A stretch of DNA of 64,000 nt from Nocardia sp. NBC_00403. Lineage in GTDB: Bacteria; Actinomycetota; Actinomycetes; Mycobacteriales; Mycobacteriaceae. The number at the start of each line of letters is the position of its first letter. The stretch's first letter is position 1. The notes under the pieces were generated by a model. It was not told the origin of the DNA, searched no databases, and saw nothing but the letters and a program-made list of their open reading frames with translations. Both the position numbers and the translations under genes were made by a program. Location of the stretch: contig NZ_CP107939.1 of NCBI RefSeq assembly GCF_036046055.1, forward strand, positions 4,650,001 to 4,714,000, written 5' to 3'. Below are positions 16,069 through 24,578 of the stretch, in pieces.

Positions 16069-16970
16069 ATGGGCACTTCACCAGACATCGACGTCACCTT
16101 CGCTGGTGACGACCTCGTGTTGCGGCTCTCCTCAGCCGCCTACCTTGCACGGTTCTCCGGAACCTCGCGCACCCACTGCAGCTCGGACCTGCGCCTGTAC
16201 TTCGCTTGGTGTGTCGAGCGCCACGCCAGCCCGCTGGCGATGAACCGGGCCGAGATCGAACGCTATGTCGGATGGATGCGGGAAGTACGCCGATTCAAGC
16301 CCGCCACCGTCGCGCGCCGGACGGCGGTGGTGACCGGCTTCTACCGCACTTGCGTCATCGACGGCGTCCTGGAGCACTCGCCGGCCGAGTACGTACGGCG
16401 CCCGCGAGTCCCGAACGAGTCACCCACACTAGGGCTTTCGCACCTGCTCTCAGTTCCGCCCGAGACTCGGCCAATCGGTTCGACTTCGCGCTCGTTGTCA
16501 TGCTCGGGATGCTCGGCTTACGTATCGCTGAAACCTGCAGCACAGACATCGCCGACGTAGGTGAAGAACACGGCCACCGTGTCCTGCGCGTCGTGGGCAA
16601 AGGCTCCAAGATCGTGCTCGTTCCATTGCCACCCGCGGTCGGACGCGGCATCGACCGAGCGATCGCCGACCGGGATATCGGACCGATCCTGCTCAACTCT
16701 CGCGGCCGACGGATGGACCGCCACTGCGCCACCCGGCGGCTCCGCGCTCTAGCCAAGGCGTCAGTGGTCCGGCTTCCGCATATGCATCCGCACATGCTGC
16801 GCCATACCTTCGTCACGACCATGCTCGACGCTGGTGTCGACCTGCGTGATGTTCAGATCGCCGCTCGCCATGCAGATCCGCGGACCACCATGCGTTACGA
16901 CCGTGCTCGGACCAATCTCGACCGGCACGCCAACTACATCCTGGCCGCCTACATGGCTTCGGGGACATGA
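16069..16970 (+). pseudogene. Tyrosine recombinase/integrase, frameshifted
   Basis: Two overlapping frames together make one integrase. The first (ATG 16069, to about 16440) encodes the SAM-like arm-binding domain (YLARFSGTSRTHCSSDLRLYFAWCVERH) and ends in TLGLSHL. The second resumes at about 16460 with SSARDSANRFDFALVVMLGMLGLRIAE and carries every catalytic residue: R of LGLR, K of GKGSKIV, HMLRHTF, ARHADPRTT and the nucleophile region MRYDRA. The switch lies between 16440 and 16480. No slippery heptamer or stop arrangement suggests programmed shifting, so it is most likely inactive. No attachment site was found. Confidence 0.78.
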
Positions 16971-17183
16971 CAACTCAACGCACGCTATTGCCGATTATGT
17001 GACGGGCTCCGCGCTACTCATTCGAAGGACCCGGGCGAGCTGATCATAGGGTCGCCTGAGGCGCGCTCCGAAGGGCGAGCATGGCGATCCGCACACGGTG
17101 AGCTGAACATCGCTGCGAGGCACCCCGCGCTGGTTCTGCGGATTACGTCGGCGTTTGTGCATAACCCGCTGTTCGACATGAGG

Positions 17184-17570
17184 TCAGGCGTGGTCGGCGG
17201 GGTTTGCGGCGGCGTCGATCTCGGCCATGTGCTCCTCCGCCCACGCCCGCAGTGCGGCCAGCGGATTCTCCAGCGAGAGCCCGAGATCGGTGAGGCGATA
17301 GTGCACGCGCGGCGGAACAGTGGGTTCGACGCGGCGGGCGACCAGGCCGTCGTGGGACAGGCTTTGCAGAGTCACCGACAGCATCTTCTGCGATACGCCG
17401 GGCATCCGACGCTGCAGTTCGGCGAAGCGCACCTCGCCGGGCGCGGCCTCGGCGAGCAGTTTCACCACCATGGACACCCATTTGGTACCGAGCCGATCCA
17501 GAAGCCGACGGGTCGGGCAGCCCGGAGCGAACAGATCCCCGCGCTGGCCTGTGCTGGGTCGGGTAGTCAC
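17184..17570 (-). CDS. HxlR family transcriptional regulator
   Basis: A 128-residue winged-helix protein of the MarR/HxlR group: CPTRRLLDRLGTKWVSMVVKLLAE, then RFAELQRRMPGVSQKMLSVTLQSLSHDGLVARRVEPTVPPRVHYRLTDLGLSL. HxlR proteins begin with a cysteine at this place (Cys18 here) that can sense electrophiles or redox change. The gene is divergent from the hydrolase at 17672 with a 101-bp shared promoter region containing AGTAAC repeats. It therefore very probably controls that hydrolase and itself. Confidence 0.9.
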   Translation of the reverse strand: MTTRPSTGQRGDLFAPGCPTRRLLDRLGTKWVSMVVKLLAEAAPGEVRFAELQRRMPGVSQKMLSVTLQSLSHDGLVARRVEPTVPPRVHYRLTDLGLSLENPLAALRAWAEEHMAEIDAAANPADHA

Positions 17571-17619
17571 CTGGAGCTCACCACCTGTATCAAAAGTGCC
17601 GTCTTGGCAGGCTACCTCA

Positions 17620-17654
17620 GGTTACCTACGGTCAGCTAGTAACTATCAGTAACC
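17620..17654. promoter_or_regulatory. Putative HxlR operator between hxlR and hydrolase
   Basis: GGTTAC at 17620-17625 is mirrored by GTAACC at 17649-17654, and AGTAAC occurs twice ten bases apart (17638 and 17648). Such repeats in a short divergent region are the expected place for a dimeric winged-helix regulator. No experimentally known HxlR site is matched exactly. Confidence 0.35.
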
Positions 17655-17671
17655 GGCTAGCGGAGGATCGA

Positions 17672-18520
17672 ATGTCTCACGAACTGCCAGATCTCACAGT
17701 GCGGATGATGGCAACCAACGGCATCGAAGCGAACGTGGCGATCGCCGGCACCGGACCGGCAGTCCTGCTGCTGCACGGCTTTCCACACACCTGGCAGCTG
17801 TGGCGCGAGGTGATGGGCCCACTCGCGCAACACCATCGGGTGATCGCGCCAGACCTGCGCGGCCTCGGCGCCAGCACACGAGCACAGGACGGCTACGACG
17901 CGGGCACGCTCGCCACCGACGCCGAGGGGCTGCTCGACGCCCTGGGCGAAACCAGCGCGTCCGTCGTCGCGATCGACGCCGGTGCTCCGCCGGCGTTCCT
18001 CTTGGCGATGCGGCGACCCGAACGAGTCGACCGGCTGGTACTCATGGAATCGCTGCTGGGCACGCTGCCCGGCGCCGAAACCTTTCTGGCCGGTGGGCCG
18101 CCCTGGTGGTTCGGGTTTCACGCGGTGCCGGGCCTGGCCGAAAAAGTCCTTGCCGGAAACGAATCCGACTACCTCGACTGGTTCCTGGCGACCGGCACCC
18201 AGGGCCGCGGCATACCCGCGGCAACCCACGATGCCTTCCTCGCCGCCTACACGGGCGCCGATTCTTTGCGGTGCGCGTTCTCCTACTACCGGGCGATGCC
18301 GATCAGCGCTGATCAGATCCGGCAGGCAGTCGATACCGCCCGGCTCACCATGCCGACAATGGCCATCGGATCCCACCCGGTCGGAACCGCACTCGAAAAC
18401 CAGCTCCGCCCCATCGCCGACACCCTGACCGGGCACCTGATCCAGGACTGTGGCCACATCATCCCCCTCGACCGCCCGGCGACGCTGGTGCCGTTGCTTG
18501 TCGACTTTCTCGATTCCTGA
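17672..18520 (+). CDS. Alpha/beta hydrolase (epoxide/haloalkane hydrolase-like)
   Basis: The 282-residue enzyme starts at ATG 17672 with GGAGGA upstream. The oxyanion region is LLLHGFPHTWQLWREV. The nucleophile elbow reads VVAIDAGAPPAFLLA, with Asp in place of Ser, the hallmark of epoxide hydrolases and dehalogenases rather than esterases. The late His lies in DCGHIIPLDRP. The cap segment is rich in aromatic residues (PPWWFGFHAV). It is expected to open an epoxide or displace a halide in the cytoplasm. Control by the divergent HxlR regulator would fit detoxification of a reactive electrophile. Confidence 0.85.
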   Translation: MSHELPDLTVRMMATNGIEANVAIAGTGPAVLLLHGFPHTWQLWREVMGPLAQHHRVIAPDLRGLGASTRAQDGYDAGTLATDAEGLLDALGETSASVVAIDAGAPPAFLLAMRRPERVDRLVLMESLLGTLPGAETFLAGGPPWWFGFHAVPGLAEKVLAGNESDYLDWFLATGTQGRGIPAATHDAFLAAYTGADSLRCAFSYYRAMPISADQIRQAVDTARLTMPTMAIGSHPVGTALENQLRPIADTLTGHLIQDCGHIIPLDRPATLVPLLVDFLDS

Positions 18521-18765
18521 GGGGCAGAAGATCTGGTCGTGAGTAACGCGCGCACATCAGCGTAAGTCGTTTTGTGTCAAGCGGTTCGGTCGGTGCCCTT
18601 GGCTGTCGTCGTCCCGGCATAGCGGTAATGGGATTGGTTCCCGGCAGCGTGTAATCGGGTTGTGTGACGACAGGTCGGGGCTGCCCATGATGTGCGACGA
18701 GATCAGCGTGTGTCTCGATGCCGCGTAGGGCTCGCCCCGACCGACTCGCTCGATGGTTCGCCTGG

Positions 18766-20124
18766 TCAGGCGGCGTTGGAGATCGTGGCGGTGCTTGTTG
18801 TTGTGGTTCCGTGGGTGGCGATGTGTGGGTTCCAGGGTTGGCGGGTGGTGACCACGGCGTGGAGTTGGCGCAGGATCGCCGCGGCGATCACGGCCTGAGC
18901 CTGGGTAGGAGTGAGCCGGTTCGTCTCTCGGGTGGTCAGATGCTGATAGCGGGCGGCATAGACCGGGTTGGCGCGTTGGGTGCCCCACACGCCTCGCCAG
19001 GCAGCTAGCCGCAGTCCGGGGCGACCCGCCCCGGTGAGCCGGGCGCGGCCGGTGAAGGTACCGGATTTCTTCTCCCGGGGCGCAAGACCAGCGTGTTTGA
19101 CTACCGCTCGGGCGGTGGGAAACCGTGTGGGGTCGCCGGTTTCGGCCAAGATCGCTGCGGCACCGACGGCGGACAACCCGACGATCGAGGTGACCAGATC
19201 GGTGAGCCGAAGCTCGTCGAGCACGCCGGTCATTCGGGCCTCTGTATCGGCCAGGCGCCGTTTGCTTTCGGCCCAGTCTTCGAGCAACAGGTGCACCCGT
19301 TCCAGGGCTCCGCGGCGGTGGGCGAGCACCCCGGCCGGATCGTCCAGTGCCGCAAAAAGTTTTCCGGTGATCCGAAAGCACGGCCGCTTCGCGCCGCCAC
19401 GGGTAACCTCGCCGCGGACGAGGCGTTCGAGCCGGCCTCGGCCCAACCGGCGAGTGCGGGCGAAATCGCCGCCGTCACGGCCGCAGATCGTTCGCAGTGC
19501 TGCCATCCAGGTCCGTGACTTGAAGGGCTGCTGGGCAGCCTCGAGCGCAGCCGGCCACACGCATTCGAGAAGGGCTCGGATCTGCTGGATCTGTGCGACC
19601 ATCTCGACCAGCAGTTGTTCGCGGCGGGCACCCAGATGCCGCAGCCGACTCCAGGTTTCATCGACAGGCTCGGGTGCATAACAGCGCAGTTGCGCCGTCA
19701 ATCGCGCGATCAACACCGCGTCTTTCTCGTCGGTTTTGTCCGTGGTGAGGTCCTCGGCGCGGCGTGACCAGGCGGTCATCGCTGGCTGCACGCAGACGAA
19801 CAACATGTTCCGATCGGTGGCCAGCTGTCCCAGCACCCGCCACCGATGCCCGGTCGGCTCACACGCCACCGTCGCCCCGGCAAATCCTGCCGCCGCAGCT
19901 CGGGCCGCGGCCCAGTCCAAAGCGGCGCCCATGTCCCAGGCTCGGCAGCGGAACGTCTTGCGGGCTAGCACTTTCGAGTCGTGGTCACACACGACGACCA
20001 TCTGCTTACGATCGGCCAGATCGATCCCGACGATCGCATTCGTGGTCGGGACCAGCCTCCGCAACCGAGCCAGCCGCGCGTTGCGGTTGCGATCACCCCT
20101 GGACACACCGCTACCGTTACTCAT
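18766..20124 (-). mobile_element. IS110 family transposase (intact)
   Basis: A 452-residue DEDD transposase from ATG 20124. The N-terminal RuvC-like domain begins with AIVGIDLADRKQMVVVCD (first Asp) and continues with GATVACEPTG (Glu) and TDKTDEKDAVLIARL (Asp pair). The C-terminal Transposase_20 part has LTDLVTSIVGLSAVGAAAILAETGDPTRFPTARAVVKHAGLAPREKKSG and RPGLRLAAW with the conserved Ser/Arg region. IS110 elements lack terminal inverted repeats and use a structured RNA encoded in their non-coding end for target choice. The coordinates given are those of the transposase gene; the element ends were not resolved. The frame is complete, so it may still be mobile. Confidence 0.88.
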
Positions 20125-20187
20125 GGAACGTCCTCCTGCTCTTGCGATGGGACACCAAGCCCGACAAGCGCATCAGGAGGACGTTCC
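20125..20187 (-). promoter_or_regulatory. Inverted repeat sequestering the IS110 ribosome binding site
   Basis: GGAACGTCCTCCTG at 20125-20138 and CAGGAGGACGTTCC at 20174-20187 are a perfect 14-bp inverted repeat with a 35-bp spacer. In the transposase mRNA the second arm contains the AGGAGG Shine-Dalgarno and ends at the base before AUG. The hairpin would hide the ribosome site on transcripts entering from outside, a known strategy of insertion sequences to stay silent. It may also be part of the non-coding end of the element. Confidence 0.7.
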
Positions 20188-20224
20188 CCACGTCCGCGAA
20201 ATCGACGCACTAAACGTCTTTCTA

Positions 20225-20270
20225 TGCCGCGTGGCGCGCGTTCGCGGACGTCCGCACCTGCCGATGAGCG
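20225..20270. repeat. Dispersed palindromic repeat, copy B (short form)
   Basis: TGCCGCGTGGCGCGCGTTCG is joined directly to CGGACGTCCGCACCTGCCGA. This is the 46-bp minimal version of the family, nearly identical to the core at 26449-26494. It lies just outside the IS110 regulatory repeat. Confidence 0.6.
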
Positions 20271-20398
20271 GTCGAATCGGCCCTTTGATCCCTGGGTTCA
20301 CGCAGCAGAACTGGCACTGGCAGGGGCGTGGGTCGGTGTGTCCGAGAATAGGCTTCGGGCAAAGATGAGCAGGACCATTGCACCCGAGCGTTAGTGCG

Positions 20399-21121
20399 TC
20401 AGGGTATGTGGTTGACCAGGGAGTTGGCGATGCGCTGGGCATCGTCGCAGGAGTTGAATCCGTCGGTGCCGCCCTGAGGGTTCCAGATTCGTGACGCCAA
20501 GAGCAAAATGTCACCACCGAAAGACGCTGGTACCGCGATGTAGCACCCGAGCTTGTGAGTGTCTTGCGCCGCACGGAATTGCTGAGATTTACGGCCGGCC
20601 ACCGTGACCGAACTGAAGTCGACGTACTTACCGGTCTGGCGCAGCTCACCTACCGGCATGCCGTAGGCCGTGACGTAGAACTCGAGCGCGTTGTCGGCGG
20701 TCTTCCATTTGCAGGACTTCTCGGTGGGGAAGCCGGGATTCGAGATCGGTTGCTCGCTGGCGACGTTCAAGCCCGCACTCGCGAGCGCGGAATCGGGAGT
20801 GTCACAAGGGTTCCAGCTGCCGGCGGGCCGATCCGTGTCGGTGCCCGGCGCCGCCGTCGTGGACTCGGACGCGACGGTCGTCGCCGGGGCTGGAACCGAT
20901 GTCGGCGCCGGCGAGGTAGCCGGCTCCGGCTCCTCGTCGGCAGGTGATGTGGTGTCGGTCGTGGGCGCGACGGTTCCGGGGGCGGGGGCTGTGCCCCGAG
21001 CGGATGTGGAAACGGTGCTCGATGCCGAAGGGGCGGCATCGGAGGCGCCCTCGCCACCGCACGCCGTGAGAGCCACCGCGAGGGTGGCCGCCGCGGTCGC
21101 GAGCAGAACAGATCGGGTCAT
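20399..21121 (-). CDS. DUF3558 family lipoprotein
   Basis: A 240-residue exported lipoprotein. The signal peptide ends in a lipobox (VALTACGG, Cys near residue 21), followed by a Ser/Thr/Pro/Ala-rich linker of about 75 residues that would span the cell envelope. The DUF3558 domain carries four cysteines in the family pattern: WNPCDTPDS, KSCKWKT, LGCYIAVP and FNSCDDAQRIA. The family is typical of mycolic-acid and related actinobacteria; its function is unknown and it is anchored to the outer face of the plasma membrane. Monocistronic. A strong hairpin lies upstream at 21355-21393. Confidence 0.88.
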   Translation of the reverse strand: MTRSVLLATAAATLAVALTACGGEGASDAAPSASSTVSTSARGTAPAPGTVAPTTDTTSPADEEPEPATSPAPTSVPAPATTVASESTTAAPGTDTDRPAGSWNPCDTPDSALASAGLNVASEQPISNPGFPTEKSCKWKTADNALEFYVTAYGMPVGELRQTGKYVDFSSVTVAGRKSQQFRAAQDTHKLGCYIAVPASFGGDILLLASRIWNPQGGTDGFNSCDDAQRIANSLVNHIP

Positions 21122-21354
21122 ATTTCCTCCGCACTAGAGGCCGCCCAACTGGCGGCCGCTTCCAGATCATCTGAGCGCGTGAAGATTTCATTACAACCGC
21201 GAACTATGGTGGAACTCACAGGACGAATCCGAAGGGGGACATCTTCGTGAACACCGACATGCGAGAGCGTGGCCGGGTGGTGCCGACCGCTCAGCCGCGA
21301 CTCTGACGCGGCGAAGGTCGCTTCGAAGGTTGAGCGTCCGCTAGTGCACTGACC
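21122..21354. other. Intergenic stretch upstream of the DUF3558 gene
   Basis: No gene was recognised here. It should contain the promoter of the DUF3558 lipoprotein gene, which reads leftward from 21121. An AT-richer patch around 21180-21210 (GAAGATTTCATTACAACC) stands out from the surroundings but no clear promoter boxes can be assigned. Confidence 0.4.
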
Positions 21355-21393
21355 ATGTTGCCCGGCGGGGCATCTTCGCCTGCCGGGCAACAT
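21355..21393. terminator. Strong GC hairpin, possibly a terminator
   Basis: ATGTTGCCCGGC (21355-21366) pairs perfectly with GCCGGGCAACAT (21382-21393), and the loop can extend the stem by GGCG/CGCC. No U-tract follows on either strand, so it could be a Rho-type or structural element. It stands directly before repeat copy C. Confidence 0.45.
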
Positions 21394-21400
21394 CCTGTCA

Positions 21401-21504
21401 TGCCGCATGGCGCGCGTTCGTTCTGACCACCCCTGCCGGTGCTGATCGGTTGGCTGATAACGCATCCGGCGCGGCGACCGAACGCTCACAACTGCCGATG
21501 AGCG
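21401..21504. repeat. Dispersed palindromic repeat, copy C (long form)
   Basis: Left end TGCCGCATGGCGCGCGTTCG and right end CGAACGCTCACAACTGCCGA enclose about 60 unrelated bases. The ends match copies A, B and D; only the interior differs. The right end touches the stop of the hypothetical gene at 21507. Confidence 0.6.
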
Positions 21505-21506
21505 TG

Positions 21507-21956
21507 CTATCCAGCGTGGTCGAAGGTGACCTGGGTCCGGTACGGGTGAGCGCTGCTGACATGAGTTGTCGCCGGGTGGTGGGCAATCAGTGCCAGAAAC
21601 GTTTCGGTCTGCTCGGGATGCGGACACCATCGGCTGCCGTTTCCGAGGCTGTGGGATGTCGCCGTTGTTGGGTAGTGCAGGGTGAGTGAGAGTTGGCGGA
21701 TGCTGTCGTCGTCTCCGGACCCGGTGATCACCTGGCGTGTGATGTCGTAGACGAATTCTTGCTGTTCGCTACCGTAGGTGCCCCACTGGAAAAACAGCAT
21801 GTCGCCGTCGTTGTCGATGTCGACATCTGTCACGCGGTGATGGGCATAGAACATGGTCATCGAGCCGATCGCGGTGGCGGCGTCGAGGTTGTCGAGGGTG
21901 CGGCCGTTGCTGCCCAGGTATCGAAGGAAGGCATTTTCGAGATCGAGGGCTCGCAC
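21507..21956 (-). CDS. Hypothetical protein, possibly 5'-truncated
   Basis: From GTG 21956 the frame gives 149 residues (VRALDLENAFLRYLGSNGRTLDNLDAATAIGSMTMFYAHHRVTDVDIDNDGDMLFFQWGTY). The acidic VDIDNDGDMLFFQWG run and later LTLHYP have the look of a real folded protein. No family is recognised. The open frame continues further upstream, but that part is arginine-rich and overlaps an IS110 remnant, so the original start may have been replaced when the element arrived. There is no signal peptide. Confidence 0.5.
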   Translation of the reverse strand: MRALDLENAFLRYLGSNGRTLDNLDAATAIGSMTMFYAHHRVTDVDIDNDGDMLFFQWGTYGSEQQEFVYDITRQVITGSGDDDSIRQLSLTLHYPTTATSHSLGNGSRWCPHPEQTETFLALIAHHPATTHVSSAHPYRTQVTFDHAG

Positions 21957-22077
21957 CCGCGCTATTGTGCCGGACCGGAGTCGGAGGCGAGTCGTCTGTA
22001 TACGTCCGCGGTCTCGGACGGACATCCGCAAATGCCGCGGAGCAGGCGGTCGGCGAACGTCCTCTTCTGGCACCCCT

Positions 22078-23009
22078 CTATGTCAAGAGGACGGTTGTTT
22101 GGGGCGTAGTCTCGCTGGTGGCGGGTTCGGGAAGTGACTTGTCCGAAGTGTCGATCGTTGGGGTTGAGTCGGCCGCGCTGGATGTCAGAGACGCCCCCGA
22201 ATGTCCTCCCGGGCTCGCCCCTGAGCGTTGGTGGGCGTCGCGGAGGAGTTGTTTGCAGACCACGTCGGATAGGTGTCGTCCGAGGCAGCGTAGTGCTTCC
22301 ATCGGTGTTTTCCCGGCGGCGAGTTTGCGCCGGTAGTAGGCGCGGCCCGGTGTGTCGTTGCGTAATTGCACGATGGCCATGATGTGCAGGACCCGGTTGA
22401 TTCGCCGGTTCCCGGTGCGGGACAAGCGATGTCGTTGGTGGTCGCCGCTGGAGGCATCGATGGGGGCGGTGCCGTTCCAGGAGGCGGACCGGCCAGCGTT
22501 GGGGAACCGGTGGATGTCGCCGATGTCGCCGAGCAGTCGTGCCGCTCCCGAAGGGCCGATGCCGTAGAGGTTCATCGCGCTGGTGCCGGTTTCGGCGAGT
22601 AGTTCGGTGAGCTGTTTGTCCGCGGTTTTGATTTTCTTGTCCAGCGTAGCGACTTCGGTGATCAGCTCGGATGCGAGCTGGCGGCGGGTCTTGCCGACCA
22701 GGTCGCGTGGCCGCACTCCGGCGAGCAGAGCGCGGGCCTGTCTGGCCGACAGGAATTGTTTGGCGCCACCGGGAATCAGCTCCAGCAGCAGCCGGTGCAG
22801 GCGGCTGACCGTGCTGGTGCGGGCGATGGGCGAGTTCGTCGCGGCGATCGGCCAGCATGCGCAACGCCACCAGGTGATCGTCGGGTCGCACTCGCAGCAG
22901 ATCCGAAGTATGCAGGGCCACAAGGGCAATCGAGTGCGTATCGGTGGTGTCGGTCTTACGGCCTTGACCGGTGGAGAATGACTGGAGCCCTTTGAGCAGG
23001 TCCAGCGGT
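22078..23009 (-). pseudogene. IS110 family transposase remnant
   Basis: The C-terminal half of a second, different IS110 transposase is readable: LIPGGAKQFLSARQARALLAGVRPRDLVGKTRRQLASELI, then MNLYGIGPSGAARLLGDIGDIHRFPNAGRSASWNG and NRRINRVLHIMAIVQL. The more N-terminal segment (GRKTDTTDTHSIALVALHTSDLLRVRPDDHL) lies in another frame, so there is a frameshift at about 22840. The first third of the protein is missing where the IS3 element begins. It is inactive. It is not the same subgroup as the intact element at 18766-20124. Confidence 0.78.
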
Positions 23010-23059
23010 TGTGAGAGTTCTGATGCACCAGAATGGGTGCAGGAGGACGAGATCACGAC

Positions 23060-23338
23060 ATGGCGCGACGACGACACACCCCCGAGCAGATCATCCGCAA
23101 GCTGCGCGAGGGCGAGAAGCTGATCGGCGAGAAATTCTCGATCGAGGAAGTGTGCAAGCACCTCGAGATTTCCGAGGCTTCCTGGCATCGCTGGCAAGCC
23201 CAGTACGGCGGCATGAAATCCGACGACGCGAAACGGCTCAAGGAGCTGGAGCGCGAGAACGCGCGGTTGAAGAAGATGGTCGCCGAGCAGGCCCTCGATA
23301 TCGACATGCTCAAGGAAGTGAACCGGGGAAACTACTGA
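23060..23338 (+). CDS. IS3 family transposase OrfA
   Basis: The 92-residue DNA-binding subunit starts at ATG 23060 (MARRRHTPEQIIRKLREGEKL). The helix-turn-helix region is FSIEEVCKHLEISEASWHRWQAQYGG and the leucine-zipper-like coil LKELERENARLKKMVAEQALDIDMLKEV follows. This arrangement is that of the IS407-like branch of IS3 elements. The end overlaps the start of OrfB, where a -1 ribosomal shift usually makes the OrfAB transposase. Confidence 0.88.
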   Translation: MARRRHTPEQIIRKLREGEKLIGEKFSIEEVCKHLEISEASWHRWQAQYGGMKSDDAKRLKELERENARLKKMVAEQALDIDMLKEVNRGNY

Positions 23339-24196
23339 GCCCGGACCGCCGTCGCAGGGCCGTGGTGGTTCTGCAGCAGCGGTTTCGGGTTTCGCAACGC
23401 CGCGCCTGCCGAGTGGTGGGGCAGTCGCGGTCGGTGCAACGTCGGCCGCCGACGGTCGCCGAGGCCGAACGGACGTTGAGGTGGCGGCTGCGCGCGATCT
23501 CCCGGCGTCATCCGCGGTGGGGCTGGCGGAAGGCACACGCGTTGTGCCGCGGCGAAGGTCTGGTCACCAACCATAAACGCACCCAACGACTCTGGCGTGA
23601 GGAGGGATTGAAGCGACCGAGTCGAGTGCGTAAGAAACGCCGCATCGGGCCGGGGCGGAATCAGCGGTTGAAGGCGTCGTTCCCGGATCAGATGTGGGCC
23701 CTGGATTTCCAGGTCGATGTCACTGTCGACGGCCGACAAGTCCGGTTCCTCAACATTATCGACGAGTTCACACGGGAAGCCTTGGCCACCAGGGCATTCC
23801 GGTCGTGTACCGCCGATCAGCTGGTCGGTGTGCTCCACGAGATCATCGTGGCCACCGGGGGTGAAGCCGACGCACATTCGCATGGACAACGGCACCGAGA
23901 TGACCGCACACGCGATGCGGGATTGGTGCCGGTTCACCGGGGTCGATGCCTCGTTCATCGATCCGGGATCGCCGTGGCAGAACGGTGTCTGCGAGTCGTT
24001 CAATGGGCGTTTCCGCGACGAATTCCTGTCCTGCGAGGTGTTTCATTCCCTGACCGAGGTGCGGGTCCTTGCCGAGGACTGGCGCATCGAGTACAACAGT
24101 TACCGGCCACACGGATCGCTGGGTTTCCTTACCCCGCAAGCATTCCGTGAGCAATGGGTACCGACCGAGTTCGAGCAGCAACTACAACTCGCATAG
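23335..24196 (+). pseudogene. IS3 family transposase OrfB, frameshifted
   Basis: The rve-type integrase domain is split across two frames. The first runs from SPDRRRRAVVVLQQRF through WALDFQVDVTVDGRQVRFLNIIDEFTREAL (first catalytic Asp) to EIIVATGG at about 23860. The second resumes with PTHIRMDNGTEMTAHAM (second Asp) and SPWQNGVCESFNGRFRDEFL (catalytic Glu) to LQLA at 24196. The break lies near 23860-23875 and needs a one-base change. All three catalytic residues survive but not in one frame. Confidence 0.8.
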
Positions 24197-24578
24197 CCGG
24201 TTGACCTGCCATCGGGGCCCAGTCACGGTGGACACGGTCTGCTCGCAGTGCTCGCGTGTCGACGGCCACCCGAACGTGCGCTCGATCGTCCACAACTGCC
24301 GCCGACCGGACCCGCGAGCGTCTATCGCTGGTGATCTACGGGGGCCGTCTTCGATGGCGACAGCGAACGCGTCATAAGCGGTGAGGGCACAATGTTCGAG
24401 TGGAGCGATCACTTCCTACCGTGATCTGCTCGCGCGACACGCAGAACACTGCCGACAGCGCAATATCCGACATAGTCCGGACAACCTGTAATGCCGCCTA
24501 CCGCGCTGAGCGAAGCGGCCACGTCGTGGTAGCTGGCGGGCCAGACCGGTTGCGGCTCAGAACATCTGGTGGTGCCGA
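24197..24578. other. Gene-poor stretch with decayed transposon scraps
   Basis: No intact gene is seen. On the minus strand around 24200-24300 the translation WTIERTFGWPSTREH resembles the end of an IS5-type transposase (the WxxERTFxW motif), which would make it another transposon scrap. The right part, near 24400-24578, shows nothing recognisable before the quinone oxidoreductase remnant. Confidence 0.35.

Larger units (their letters stand above)
23010..24196 (+). mobile_element. IS3 family insertion sequence
   Basis: The element contains overlapping orfA and orfB and lies against the IS110 remnant at its left. Candidate ends are TGTGAGAGTT at 23010 and CAACTCGCA near 24193, a weak inverted repeat of the TG...CA type. 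I could not find a convincing target duplication, so the limits are approximate. Because orfB is frameshifted, this copy is probably no longer able to move by itself. Confidence 0.7.
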
